Source: RHKX01 sp963743875
GTDB lineage: Bacteria; Actinomycetota; Thermoleophilia; Solirubrobacterales; 70-9
Direction of reading: 5' to 3'
DNA: 64,000 nt
NCBI GenBank assembly: GCA_963743875.1
Contig: CAVURM010000004.1
Span: 248,001 to 312,000, forward strand
In this document: piece after piece, positions 43,260 through 51,941 of the stretch
How the letters are laid out: the number at the start of each line of letters is the position of its first letter
Numbering within the stretch: position 1 is the first letter of the stretch
Notes under the pieces: model-generated
What the model was told of the DNA's origin: nothing
What the model saw: only the letters and a program-made list of their open reading frames with translations
The model's database searches: none
Program-made: the position numbers and the translations under genes

Positions 43260-43745
43260 TCAACTCACCACGTCGTGGGTGCCCGTCTCACGAGCCACCC
43301 AGGCCTCCGGTTCGTCGATGAGGGCGCTGACGGCGGGAGGGAGCCTGCCGCTCGCCAGTTCCTCGAGGGTCACGTTTTCCAGAACGTCGCGCAGGTTCTG
43401 CCTGACCGCGATCCAGACGTCGCGCAGGCGTTCAGCGGCACCGAGGTAGTTGGTCTCCTCGGGGGGCAGATCCTGGATGTTGGCGAGGGGTCCCTCGACC
43501 GCCCGAATCACGTCGGCCACGGAGACCTTCGCCGGGTCCTCGGCCAGCCAGTAGCCGCCGTGGGCGCCGCGCTTCGTCCTGACCAGGCCGGCATGCTTGA
43601 GGTCCAGGAGGATGTGCTCGAGGAACTGCAGCGGGATCTCCTGGGCCTCTGAGAGTCTGGTGCCCTTGATCGGCTTCCCGTCGGGGGACGACGCGAGCTC
43701 GAGCGTTGCTCGCACCGCGTAATCGGCTTTTGCTGAGATGCGCAT
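43260..43745 (-). CDS. Rrf2-family transcriptional regulator without cluster cysteines
   Basis: 161 residues. The winged-helix domain is typical (RISAKADYAVRATLELASSP, then IPLQFLEHILLDLKHAGLVR and RGAHGGYWLAEDPAKVSV). The [Fe-S]-binding cysteines seen in IscR, NsrR and RsrR are absent; there is no cysteine at all. That places it with CymR-like members that control cysteine and sulfur genes. The TauE gene follows on the same strand, and sulfate assimilation genes are nearby. Confidence 0.88.
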   Translation of the reverse strand: MRISAKADYAVRATLELASSPDGKPIKGTRLSEAQEIPLQFLEHILLDLKHAGLVRTKRGAHGGYWLAEDPAKVSVADVIRAVEGPLANIQDLPPEETNYLGAAERLRDVWIAVRQNLRDVLENVTLEELASGRLPPAVSALIDEPEAWVARETGTHDVVS

Positions 43746-43787
43746 GTGTTGGGGATGGCCGGGCTTTCTTGACCAGGATAGGTAAGA

Positions 43788-44615
43788 ATGGCAGACATGA
43801 TCGATCTTCAGTCACATTCGACCGTCTCCGACGGTCAGCTCGAGCCCGCCGACGTCGTCCGCTCCGCCGCCGAGGCAGGGGTCACGGTGATGGCATTGAC
43901 CGACCACGACGGCGTCGCCGGGGTCGAGGAGGCGAACCGGGTCGCCGCCGAGCTTGGAATCGAGAACGTCCCGGCGACCGAGATGTCCTGCGTCCACAAG
44001 TACTCCGAGGATCTCCACATCTGCGGCTACTGGATCGACCTGGACAAGATTCAGCCGGCCTGTGATCGCGCTCAGCAGGAGCGGGTCGAGCGGGCGAAGC
44101 AGATCATCGCCAAGCTGAACGAACACGGCGTCGACGTCAGCTTCGAGGGGGCCGTCGCCAAGGCCGGGGCGGCGGACGCGATCGGGCGCCCGCACATCGC
44201 CAAGGCCGCCGGTGCCGGTCCCGATCTCGGCCCCTTCTTCGAGGAGTATCTGGTGCCGGGCGCCAAGGCGTTCGTGTCGCGGAGCTGGCCGAGCGCCGAG
44301 CAGGCGGTCGAACTGATCCACGAGGCGGGCGGGGTCGCCGTGGTCGCCCATCCCTACTGGGACGTCAAGGACCCCGTTCAGGTGCGCGACCTCGTCGAGA
44401 GTCTCGTCCGCGACGTCGGCCTCGACGGCATTGAGACCTTCTACCCGCCCCACACCGAGGAGCAGACGCGGCACTGCCTCGAGCTCTGCGAGGAGTTCGG
44501 GCTGGTTCCGACGGCATCGTCGGATTTCCACGGCCCGACCCACAAGACCTTCTCCAAGTGGGGCGACTACGACACCTACGGCCTCGGCGATCCTCAGGTG
44601 CCGGCCAAGCCGTAG
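43788..44615 (+). CDS. PHP-domain phosphoesterase (nucleoside bisphosphate phosphatase-like)
   Basis: 275 residues. Metal-binding motifs of the PHP fold are present: DLQSHSTVSDG, ALTDHDGVAG, GRPHIAKAAG, VVAHPYWDV and SSDFHGPTHK. The layout matches the YciV/RnaAM group, whose members remove 3'-phosphates from nucleoside 3',5'-bisphosphates or trim RNA 5' ends. Such an enzyme could clear PAP made when PAPS is used; the APS kinase gene lies 2.5 kb away, but that link is inference. TAGGTA just upstream is a likely -10. The ATG at 43797 is an alternative start. Confidence 0.85.
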   Translation: MADMIDLQSHSTVSDGQLEPADVVRSAAEAGVTVMALTDHDGVAGVEEANRVAAELGIENVPATEMSCVHKYSEDLHICGYWIDLDKIQPACDRAQQERVERAKQIIAKLNEHGVDVSFEGAVAKAGAADAIGRPHIAKAAGAGPDLGPFFEEYLVPGAKAFVSRSWPSAEQAVELIHEAGGVAVVAHPYWDVKDPVQVRDLVESLVRDVGLDGIETFYPPHTEEQTRHCLELCEEFGLVPTASSDFHGPTHKTFSKWGDYDTYGLGDPQVPAKP

Positions 44616-44620
44616 TTGGA

Positions 44621-44704
44621 GGGACGGGCGGGGGCGGGGTTCAGCAGGGACTCGAGCACGAGCGAAGCGAGTTGCCCCTGATGAGCCCCGCCCCCGCCCG
44701 CCCC
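44621..44704. terminator. Very large GC hairpin between convergent genes, with G-quadruplex-type arms
   Basis: A perfect 15-bp stem (CGGGCGGGGGCGGGG, 44625-44639, with its complement at 44686-44700) closes an 84-bp element whose inside pairs further (TCA/TGA, CTCG/CGAG). It fills the gap between two convergent genes and so should act as a two-way transcription barrier. The left arm on the plus strand and the right arm on the minus strand each contain four runs of three or more G with short loops. Confidence 0.7.
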
Positions 44705-44711
44705 TCGGCGT

Positions 44712-45350
44712 TCAGGGCCGGCGGCCCGCCTTTGCGATGGGGGCCCGTGCTCGGATCTCGTTGAGGAGGCGGGCCGAGATCTCGCCGGGGTCTTCGCCGG
44801 GCGTTGGCTGGCCGGTCTCGGGATCGAAGAACTCGACCCTGATGCGCGGGCGCTTCGGGAAGCGGAGGATGTCGACGGTGCCGCTGATGGCTACACAGAC
44901 CACCTGTACCTCGGGTACCTGCTGGGCGAGGCGCCCGGCGCCGCTGCGTGCCCTCAGCTTCTTCCCCCTCGAGATCGTGCCCTCCAGAAAGACCCCGATG
45001 CATTGACCGGCGCGCAGGGAGGCGGCGGCGGCGTCGAGCGCGCCCGCGTCGCTGGCGCCGCGCTTGATCGGAATATGTCCCATCGAGTCGAGCAACTTCG
45101 CCAGCGGCCTGATCCTCCACAGACTCACCTTCGCCAGGGCGCGGATCTGTCGCCGCCTTCGCCCGGCATTACCGATCGCAACCGGATCCCAGTTGCTGTC
45201 GTGGTTGCCGACGATCAGCGTCGGGCCGCCCATCGGCATGTGCTCGGCTCCGATGACCTCGAGTCGACCCCACCACCTCACGAAGGGCGTGAACGTGGCC
45301 ATCACGAATCGGTAGGTGAGGCTGACCTGCTCCGGGGCTCCGGTGGACAT
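44712..45350 (-). CDS. Lysophospholipid acyltransferase (PlsC-like)
   Basis: 212 residues. The acyltransferase motif I appears as VGNHDSNWDPVAIG (H-x4-D) and motif III as GVFLEGTISRGKKLR. It probably transfers an acyl chain to a lysophosphatidate-type acceptor at the membrane. An amphipathic N-terminal segment (LTYRFVMATFTPFVRWWGRL) may anchor it. The family also includes acyltransferases for glycolipids, so the acceptor is uncertain. Confidence 0.85.
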   Translation of the reverse strand: MSTGAPEQVSLTYRFVMATFTPFVRWWGRLEVIGAEHMPMGGPTLIVGNHDSNWDPVAIGNAGRRRRQIRALAKVSLWRIRPLAKLLDSMGHIPIKRGASDAGALDAAAASLRAGQCIGVFLEGTISRGKKLRARSGAGRLAQQVPEVQVVCVAISGTVDILRFPKRPRIRVEFFDPETGQPTPGEDPGEISARLLNEIRARAPIAKAGRRP

Positions 45351-45402
45351 CGACTGGAAGTCTGACCGCTACCCGCCGGAAGCGGCTCCCCCGGCGATCG
45401 GA

Positions 45403-45408
45403 TAGGAC
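45403..45408 (+). promoter_or_regulatory. -10-like element TAGGAC for leaderless transcript
   Basis: TAGGAC(T) lies 6 nt before the ATG at 45415; the last base deviates from TAnnnT. Confidence 0.4.
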
Positions 45409-45414
45409 TCCGGT

Positions 45415-46440
45415 ATGAAGATTCAGCTCTCGGCTCTCTACTGGCCCTGGTACTCGTTCGAGGAACAGGTGGCACTCGCCCTCGCTGCCGACGAGGCGGG
45501 GATCGACTGCATCTGGGTCTCCGAGGCGTGGGGGCAGGACGTGGTCTCGGTGCTCTCGGTTCTGGCCGACCGGACCGAGCGGATCGGCGTCGGATCGGGG
45601 CTGATGCAGATCCCGGCGCGCCAGCCGACCGCGGCGGCGATGGCCGCGGCCTCGATCGACACGATCTCGGGCGGCCGCATGCGCCTCGGTCTCGGGGTCT
45701 CGGGGCCGCAGGTGTCGGAGGGGTGGTACGGGGTTCCGTTCGAGCGCCAGCTCGGTCGGATCCGCGAGTACGTCGAAATCGTGCGGATGGCGTGGGCCCG
45801 GGAGCCGGTCGTCCACGAGGGACGGAACTTCCAGATCCCGACGAGCGAGGGAATGGGCCTCGGCAAGCCGCTGAAGCTGATGGCGAAGCCGCCGCAGGAG
45901 CACCTGCCGATCTACATCGGCGCGATCGGGCCGAAGTCGGTGGAGTTGACCGGGGAGATCGCCGACGGCTGGATCCCCGCCTTCTTCGACCCCGGCGACG
46001 GCGCCGGCCTGATCGACTCGCTCGACGCCGGCCTCGCGAGGGCGGGCCGCGACCGCAGCGATATCGACATCGCCCCGACCGTGCCGGTTGCCGTCGACGA
46101 GGACATCCACGAGGCCCGCAACGCCCTCCGCCCGCTGATCGCCTTCTACCTCGGCGGCATGGGGGCGAAGGGCAAGAACTTCTACGTCGACCTGCTGGCC
46201 GCCAACGGCCTCGCCGACGAGGCGAATGAGGTCCAAGACAAGTTCCTCGCCGGCGACCGGATCGGTTCCGCGATGGCACTCACCGACGAGGTGATCGACA
46301 TGTGCGGCGTCGCCTGCGCCCCGGCCGACCTCGAGTCTCGGGTAGGGCGGTTCGCCGACGCGGGTGCCGATTCGATCATCGCGATCGTCTTCGGCAAGGA
46401 CCGCGAGGGAACGATCCGCCGCCTGGCTGCGCTCGGTTAG
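45415..46440 (+). CDS. LLM-class F420-dependent oxidoreductase
   Basis: 341-residue TIM-barrel enzyme of the bacterial luciferase-like family. Signatures are CIWVSEAWGQDVVSVLSVLA, IPARQPTAAAMAAASIDTIS, GRMRLGLGVSGPQVSEGWYG and LPIYIGAIGPKSVELTGEIA. The pattern is the F420-binding subtype common in mycobacteria and other actinobacteria. Substrate unknown. Its stop overlaps the convergent cysC stop by 4 bp. Confidence 0.85.
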   Translation: MKIQLSALYWPWYSFEEQVALALAADEAGIDCIWVSEAWGQDVVSVLSVLADRTERIGVGSGLMQIPARQPTAAAMAAASIDTISGGRMRLGLGVSGPQVSEGWYGVPFERQLGRIREYVEIVRMAWAREPVVHEGRNFQIPTSEGMGLGKPLKLMAKPPQEHLPIYIGAIGPKSVELTGEIADGWIPAFFDPGDGAGLIDSLDAGLARAGRDRSDIDIAPTVPVAVDEDIHEARNALRPLIAFYLGGMGAKGKNFYVDLLAANGLADEANEVQDKFLAGDRIGSAMALTDEVIDMCGVACAPADLESRVGRFADAGADSIIAIVFGKDREGTIRRLAALG

Positions 46441-46985
46441 GCCTTTGGGATCAGTTCCTCTGCCTCGAGGTACGCCAGGATCTCGGCGGCGTTGTCCTCG
46501 GGGGTCTTGCCTGCGGTCTCGATCCGGATCTCCGGGTTCAGCGGCTCCTCGTAGGGGTCGGAGATGCCGGTGAACTCCTTGATCTCACCGGAGCGCGCCT
46601 TGGCGTAGAGGCCCTTGGTGTCGCGCTCCTCGCAGTCCTCGAGCGAGGTGGCCACGTAGACCTCGACGAACGTGCTGTTCGCCTCGTGCATCGCACGAGC
46701 CGCGTCACGAGTGTCGCGGTAGGGGGAAATCGCGGCGGTGATCACCGGGACGCCGTTGCGGGAGAGCAGGTCGGCGACGAAGGCGATCCGGTCGATGTTC
46801 GTGTCGCGGTCCTCCTTCGAGAACCCGAGGCCCTTCGAGAGGTGCTCACGGACGACGTCGCCGTCGAGTACCTCGAGCGGCAGCCCGCGCTCGTCGAACT
46901 CGTCGATGAGCACCTCGGTGATCGTCGACTTGCCGGAGCCTGAGAGGCCGGTCATCCAGAGGGTGAATCCCGTGTGTCCTGACAT
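46437..46985 (-). CDS. cysC: Adenylylsulfate (APS) kinase
   Basis: 182 residues, phosphorylating APS to PAPS. The P-loop is LWMTGLSGSGKSTITE, followed by LDGDVVREHLSKGLGFSKED and the APS-binding ISPYRDTRDAAR. It is the second gene after sat, 57 bp apart, and shares its promoter. Because CysH here looks like an APS reductase, CysC is not needed for the reductive route and may supply PAPS for sulfonation. Confidence 0.95.
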   Translation of the reverse strand: MSGHTGFTLWMTGLSGSGKSTITEVLIDEFDERGLPLEVLDGDVVREHLSKGLGFSKEDRDTNIDRIAFVADLLSRNGVPVITAAISPYRDTRDAARAMHEANSTFVEVYVATSLEDCEERDTKGLYAKARSGEIKEFTGISDPYEEPLNPEIRIETAGKTPEDNAAEILAYLEAEELIPKA

Positions 46986-47042
46986 GAGTAGCTGTGTCTC
47001 CTTGTTGTCTCAGTGGTTGGTGAAGGCTCGTGACGACCCGGA

Positions 47043-48110
47043 CTACATGTCCTTGTAGGCGTCGATCAGGATCGCTGCGACCTCGTGGCGGGTGAACTCC
47101 TCGGGCGGCGTCTCACCGTTCTCGAGCATCTCGCGGACCTTGGTGCCGCTGAGGAACAGACGGTCCTCGGGCGTGTGGGGGCAGGTCTTGTGTGAGCCGA
47201 GGCCCTCGCACTTGTAGCACCAGAACGTGTGCTCGAACATCAGCGGGCGGATACCGAGCTTGTCGATGTCCACCTCGTCGAAGATCTGCTGAGCGTCGTA
47301 GGTGCCGTAGTAGTCGCCGACGCCCGCGTGATCGCGGCCGACGATGAAATGCGTGGCGCCGTAGTTGCGACGGACGACCGCGTGGAAAATCGCCTCGCGG
47401 GGGCCCGCGTAACGCATCGCCGCCGGGTTGACGCCGAGAACCACCCGGTCGTTGGGGTAGTAGTTCTCCATCAGGACCTCGTAACACTTCATCCGTACGT
47501 CGGCGGGGATGTCGCCGCTCTTGGTCTCGCCGATCAGCGGGTGCAGGAAGAGGCCGTCGCAGACCTCGAGCGCCGCCTTCGTCAGGTACTCGTGCGCGCG
47601 ATGGATCGGGTTGCGGGTCTGGAAGGCGACGATGCGCTTCCAGCCGCGGTCGGCAAACTCCTTGCGCGACTCGGCCGGGGTGAAGTAGCGGCGCATGAAC
47701 GCCTCCTCGTGATCGGGAGCCGCGTCGGCCTCGATCTCGCCGGCGATACAGCGGTTGCCCTCCTCCTTGGTGGCGGCAACTCCGGGGTGGGCGTCGTCGG
47801 TGGTGCGGTAGACGTGTTCGCACTCCTTCTCGACGTCGCGCTCGAAGACCTCGCTGACCCGGATCCGGCCGAGTGCCTTGCCGTTGTCGGCGCTGAGGGC
47901 TACGACGTCGCCCTCGCTGACGTCGAGGTCGGTCGCGAGGGTGACCGGGATGGGCCAGACCTCGTCTCCGCCGGCGAGCGTCATGTTCTCGACGCTCGAG
48001 AGCCAATCGTCGGAGCCCATGAATCCCTTCAGGGGGGCGAAGCCGTCGTTGGCGAGCAGCTCGAAGTCGGCGGTCTGGCGGGCGGACAGGGTCAGGGACT
48101 TATCGCTCAT
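47043..48110 (-). CDS. sat: Sulfate adenylyltransferase (ATP sulfurylase), homo-oligomeric type
   Basis: 355 residues, making APS from sulfate and ATP. Catalytic motifs are VAFQTRNPIHRAHEYLTKAA (QxRN and HxxH) and FIVGRDHAGVGDYYGTYDAQ. A cysteine group CYKCEGLGSHKTC and a C-terminal SGTKVREMLENGE are present, as in bacterial and archaeal Sat. The protein begins at LTLSARQTADFELLANDGFA, lacking roughly 30-40 N-terminal residues of the usual enzyme. I see no upstream in-frame extension that restores them, so this is probably natural. Confidence 0.95.
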   Translation of the reverse strand: MSDKSLTLSARQTADFELLANDGFAPLKGFMGSDDWLSSVENMTLAGGDEVWPIPVTLATDLDVSEGDVVALSADNGKALGRIRVSEVFERDVEKECEHVYRTTDDAHPGVAATKEEGNRCIAGEIEADAAPDHEEAFMRRYFTPAESRKEFADRGWKRIVAFQTRNPIHRAHEYLTKAALEVCDGLFLHPLIGETKSGDIPADVRMKCYEVLMENYYPNDRVVLGVNPAAMRYAGPREAIFHAVVRRNYGATHFIVGRDHAGVGDYYGTYDAQQIFDEVDIDKLGIRPLMFEHTFWCYKCEGLGSHKTCPHTPEDRLFLSGTKVREMLENGETPPEEFTRHEVAAILIDAYKDM

Positions 48111-48145
48111 GAGTGTCTGGGCTCCTCGTCAAATGGGGGTAGGAA

Positions 48146-48162
48146 GGAATCGAATCGAAATC
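48146..48162 (-). promoter_or_regulatory. GATTC repeats in the sat-cysC promoter
   Basis: GGAATC-GAATC-GAAATC on the plus strand, so repeats 5 bp apart. They fall between a minus-strand TTGATT (possible -35) and TACCCC (possible -10) spaced 17 bp. A protein bound here would sit in the promoter spacer. Confidence 0.4.
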
Positions 48163-48212
48163 AAGTTGGGGCGTGGGCGGACGCGAAAGCTACAGGTGGA
48201 GCGCCATTCGGG

Positions 48213-49031
48213 TCAGCCGTGGAGGCCGCACTCGGTCTTGTGGGCGTCGGCCCAGCGTCCGGAGCGGGAGTTCCCGTTGGCCCCCGGCGGGCGGGTGCAA
48301 TGGGTGCAACCGATCGACGGGAAGCCTGCGTCGTGAAGTGGGTTATAGGGGATTTCGCGTTCGTTGATGTAGTCCCAGACCTCCGCCTCGGTCCAATCCG
48401 CGAGTGGGTTCAGCTTCCAGAGGCCGAAGCGCTTGTCCCATCCGAACTTGGCGGCACCGGCCCTCGTCTGGGAGTCCTCGCGGCGGATCCCCGACACCCA
48501 GCAGTCGATTCCGGTGAGCGCCGTCTGCATCGGCTCGACCTTGCGGATCCCGCAGCAAGCATCGGGCTGGCGGGCCCAGAGCTCGTCGCCGTAGAGCTGC
48601 GACTGCTCCTCGAGGCTGATCCCGGAGAAGCGCTCGAACGTGATTCCGTAGCGGGCCGAGAGCGCGTCGCGGGTCATGTAGGTCTCGTCGAACAGGACGT
48701 CGGTGTCGAGGTAGAAGAAGTTGGGCTTTCCGAGCGAGGCGTCGTCGCCGGTCAGCTGGCTGACGATGTCGACGGTCACCGAGCTCGTCTTTTGAAAGGA
48801 CGCGGCGAACCGCAGCCGGGGGTTGAACGTCTCGAGCGCCCAGGCGATCGCCTCGGAGGCGCCAAGGCCCTCGAGGTGGGAGGAGACCTCGCGCGGGTCG
48901 ATCGTGTCGCCGCTCGCGGTCGTCAGCGATGAGGCCTGCGAGCGGGGTTCCGCCTTGTGGGGAACCCGCTCGACCTCGATGGCCGGCAACGATGCGGCAC
49001 CCGGCGCCATGGTGCTCAGTCCCGCTCGCAT
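48213..49031 (-). CDS. cysH: Assimilatory APS reductase ([4Fe-4S] CysH type)
   Basis: 272 residues, reducing APS to sulfite with thioredoxin. The core reads AASFQKTSSVTVDIVSQL, then YLDTDVLFDETY. The cluster cysteines are in QPDACCGIRKVEP and GCTHCTRP, and the catalytic cysteine is in the C-terminal ECGLHG. The CC...CxxC set marks the cluster-containing APS reductases rather than PAPS reductases, which lack it. The start at 49031 gives a 4-bp gap after sir; ATG 49010 is an alternative. Confidence 0.93.
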   Translation of the reverse strand: MRAGLSTMAPGAASLPAIEVERVPHKAEPRSQASSLTTASGDTIDPREVSSHLEGLGASEAIAWALETFNPRLRFAASFQKTSSVTVDIVSQLTGDDASLGKPNFFYLDTDVLFDETYMTRDALSARYGITFERFSGISLEEQSQLYGDELWARQPDACCGIRKVEPMQTALTGIDCWVSGIRREDSQTRAGAAKFGWDKRFGLWKLNPLADWTEAEVWDYINEREIPYNPLHDAGFPSIGCTHCTRPPGANGNSRSGRWADAHKTECGLHG

Positions 49032-49035
49032 CGGC

Positions 49036-50940
49036 TCAGATCGCGCATTCGCCTTCACCGCGCTCGACCTTGTAGGGCTCGCGCCTGTTCCAATCGATGA
49101 ACTGGAGCATGTTCTCGAGGTTGAACTCGGCCGGCAGGGACAGCTCCCTGATCTCGTCCTCGAAGCGACCGGTGCCGACGCGGGCGGCGTAGTCGTTGAA
49201 CTCCTCGCCGTCATTGCGCTCGGCTTCGTACATCCGCAGCCAGCGCTCGACCGCGTCGGGAACGCGCTTGGCGGGCAGGCGGACCTTGAGCCGACCGCCG
49301 TAGACGACCTCACCCTTCTCGAATTCACCGCCGATGTGGGGGATGTAGGCCGGCATCGCGCGGCCCCCGACCTTGATCGACGCACCGTAGAAGCCGATGT
49401 TGGCGATGTGGTGCTGGCTGCAGCCGTTCGGGCAGCCGCTCATCTTCAGGTGGATCTTGCGGGTCAGCGGATCGGTGATCCCCATCTCGTCCACCTTCTG
49501 CTGAAGCGCCTTGTTGAGGCCCATCGACGCGGTGATGCCGAGCTTGCAGGAGTCCGTGCCGGGGCAGCTGACGACGTCGTTGATCGTGCTCGCGCCGGTC
49601 TCGGCCAGTCCGATCTCGCGCAGCGCGGCGTAGGTGTCGTACAGGGACTCGTTCCGCACCCAGCGGAGGACGAAGTTCTGGTCGACGGTCGTCCGGGCGT
49701 TGCCGCCGCAGAAGTCCCGCATGATCTGGCCGAGGCCGCGGAACTGGGCCGGGGTCAGGTCGCCGCGGGTGACCCGGACCAGCACCGAGGAGTACCCGTC
49801 CTGCTTCTGGACCTGCACGCTGTCGGCGACCCACCCCTCGAACGCCGAGCTGTCACCGTTCGGCGAGCCGGGGTTCGCCGGCACCTCGGGGGCGGAGCCC
49901 TCCTCGTCGAGCTCGAGCGTCAGGTGATCGATCGCGAAGTCACGGTCGTTGACCCAGTCGCCCTCGAGCTCACGCGCGACCATCTCGCGGAACGCCTCGA
50001 TGCCGATCTTGTCGACCAGCACCTTGATCCGGGCGCGGGCGCGGTTGACCCGCAGCCAGTCCTGGCGGTCGAAGATCCGCAACGCGGCCTCGGTGAACTT
50101 GAGGTACTCGCCGTCGTCGGCCGAGACGAATGGCGCCAGGGTAGGCGCGACTCTCGGCATGATCGAGGTGCCGCCGCCGACGCGAAGCTCGAAGCCCCTG
50201 ACGCCGTCACGGACCCGCGGGATGAAACCGATGTCGTGGATGCCGACGATCGCGCGGTCGGCGTCGGACGCCGAGAACGCGGTCTTGATCTTGCGCGGCA
50301 TCAGCTGCGTCGTCGGGTGGCGGACGAAGTAGCGGACGTAGGCCGCCGCATACGAGGTGGGGTCGAAGAGCTCGTCGGTGCAGATGCCCGCCCACGGGTC
50401 GCCGGTGACGTTGCGGACGGTGTTGCCGCAGCCCTCGCGAGAGGAGAGGCCGGTCGAGGAGATCTCGCGGATCAGCTCCTTCATCTCGGTCAGCGGGACG
50501 TGATGGATCTGGATGTTCTGGCGGGTCGTGATGTGGCCCTTCTTGAGCGGGGCGTGCCGCTCGACCACGTTCGCGAACGAATCCATCTGCTCGGGGTTGA
50601 CACCGCCGAAGGGCAGCTTCACGCGAACCATCTGCACGCCGGGTTGGCGCTGCCCGTAGACGCCCTGCTTGAGCCGGAAGCCGATGAACTCGTTCTCCGG
50701 CGTGACGTCGTCGAGGAAGAGGTCGGCCTCCTTGTCGAAGTCGTCGAACTCGTCGCTGAGGATCGGGATGATGTGACCCGGGACGTTCTCGTAGACCTCG
50801 GGATTCTCCCTCGACCCGAGCGGTCCCTTGCCCTTCTGGACCTTGCCCAGATCCTGGTCGAGATCCGCTTCGGTCGCCTTCGGCTTCTCCGCCTTGGGCT
50901 TCGACACCTTGGGCTGCGCTGGCGTTGAGGTCGGCTCCAT
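49036..50940 (-). CDS. sir: Ferredoxin-type sulfite reductase (siroheme/[4Fe-4S])
   Basis: 634 residues, reducing sulfite to sulfide. Two ferrodoxin-like halves are seen (VKLPFGGVNPEQMDSFANVV, HITTRQNIQIHHVPL, SREGCGNTVRNVTGDPWAGI). Siroheme/cluster cysteines are in VVSCPGTDSCKLGI and KMSGCPNGCSQHHIANIGFY. The active-site layout fits sulfite rather than nitrite reductases, given the cysH neighbour, but nitrite activity cannot be excluded. A charged Lys/Pro-rich N-terminal tail (about 35 residues) is unusual. AAAGGG before ATG 50940 sets the start; GTG 50952 is less likely. Confidence 0.92.
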   Translation of the reverse strand: MEPTSTPAQPKVSKPKAEKPKATEADLDQDLGKVQKGKGPLGSRENPEVYENVPGHIIPILSDEFDDFDKEADLFLDDVTPENEFIGFRLKQGVYGQRQPGVQMVRVKLPFGGVNPEQMDSFANVVERHAPLKKGHITTRQNIQIHHVPLTEMKELIREISSTGLSSREGCGNTVRNVTGDPWAGICTDELFDPTSYAAAYVRYFVRHPTTQLMPRKIKTAFSASDADRAIVGIHDIGFIPRVRDGVRGFELRVGGGTSIMPRVAPTLAPFVSADDGEYLKFTEAALRIFDRQDWLRVNRARARIKVLVDKIGIEAFREMVARELEGDWVNDRDFAIDHLTLELDEEGSAPEVPANPGSPNGDSSAFEGWVADSVQVQKQDGYSSVLVRVTRGDLTPAQFRGLGQIMRDFCGGNARTTVDQNFVLRWVRNESLYDTYAALREIGLAETGASTINDVVSCPGTDSCKLGITASMGLNKALQQKVDEMGITDPLTRKIHLKMSGCPNGCSQHHIANIGFYGASIKVGGRAMPAYIPHIGGEFEKGEVVYGGRLKVRLPAKRVPDAVERWLRMYEAERNDGEEFNDYAARVGTGRFEDEIRELSLPAEFNLENMLQFIDWNRREPYKVERGEGECAI

Positions 50941-50987
50941 GGTCCCTTTCACGTGGTCGATTGGCTGACTTCACTTATGAAAGTAGC

Positions 50988-51005
50988 AAATCCTGATTGG
51001 GAATC
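50988..51005 (-). promoter_or_regulatory. GATTC-like repeat upstream of sir-cysH
   Basis: AAATC (50988) and GAATC (51001) lie 13 bp apart, i.e. GATTC and GATTT on the coding strand. Weaker than the sites at TauE and sat. Confidence 0.3.
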
Positions 51006-51011
51006 GGGTAT

Positions 51012-51941
51012 TTAGGTGGGAACCCGCTCTTTGAGGATCGCCGCGACCTCTCCGGCCACCGCTCCGAGGTCGCTCAGGGCGGCCTCCGAGTAGCGTCGGA
51101 TCAGGTAGCCGGCGCGGCCGAGCTGGACGTCTCGCTCGTTGTCGCGGTCCCGCTGTGGCCCACGGTGGTGACCGCCGTCGACCTCGACGACGAATCGCTC
51201 CCGCTCCCAGAGGAAGTCGACCTCGTAGCCGAGCAGCGGCACGTTGACGGCCGGGATCGGAAGACCGTACTCACGGCAGGTCCGCAGGATGATTGGCTCG
51301 AGGCTGGACCGGACCTCGGTCACGGGGAGTTGGATATCGGCGAGGAGGGCTCGGAGGTTGGCGATGCCGCGGTGGCCGCGGGCCTCGGAGCTCAGCGCAC
51401 GCAGCCGGGACCGATCGAGGCTCTGCAGGTACTCCGCCCGCTCGAACGCTTTCGCCAGGGCTCTGGCGGAGAGGAAGGGAGTGAGGTCGAAGAGAGTGCG
51501 GGCGGTTGTCGTTGCCGGGATGTTGCGGCGTTGGGTGGTGTCTATGGGCTCCAGTTCGGGGCAGCGATGGAGAACGATTCCGGTGGGGCTTGCTCCCGAC
51601 TTCGTGCGCCGGCTGACATGGATGAAATTCCGCTCGTCCACCCGCATGATCCCCGCGAGGTCGGCAGCCGCCCAGTGGCTCAGAAAGGAGCCCGGACCGG
51701 CCAACAGCACCGCCGCCATTCGATGCCCGTCCAGCCCGATCAGAATGTGGCCGACCGCATAGATCCCCCGATGAAGCTGATGAAGGTACGCGTCCTTGAC
51801 CCAGCGGGTGATAGTGCGCGCTGGCACCCCGAGGTTCAGGAGTTGCCGCCGAGCGACGACCCCGTGCTGGCGGGAGGCCAGTTCGGCAACGGATGCGGAT
51901 ATTGGCCGTATATGGCCCCTATTCGCATGCGCTCTGCCCAT
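51012..51941 (-). CDS. AbiEi-like wHTH + DUF559 (PD-(D/E)XK) protein, copy 2
   Basis: 309 residues, paralog of the protein at 27839-28732; the two share ASRQHGVVARRQLL / AGRQHGVVARRQLL, HRGIYAVGH / HRGVYAVGH and a nearly identical nuclease core (LPIPAVNVPLLGYEVDFLWE, RERFVVEVDGGHHRGPQRDR, then DNERDVQLGRAGYLIRR). Divergence in the middle (80-190) is larger, which suggests different recognition there. No partner toxin gene is adjacent. It lies upstream of sir on the same strand. Confidence 0.75.
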   Translation of the reverse strand: MGRAHANRGHIRPISASVAELASRQHGVVARRQLLNLGVPARTITRWVKDAYLHQLHRGIYAVGHILIGLDGHRMAAVLLAGPGSFLSHWAAADLAGIMRVDERNFIHVSRRTKSGASPTGIVLHRCPELEPIDTTQRRNIPATTTARTLFDLTPFLSARALAKAFERAEYLQSLDRSRLRALSSEARGHRGIANLRALLADIQLPVTEVRSSLEPIILRTCREYGLPIPAVNVPLLGYEVDFLWERERFVVEVDGGHHRGPQRDRDNERDVQLGRAGYLIRRYSEAALSDLGAVAGEVAAILKERVPT

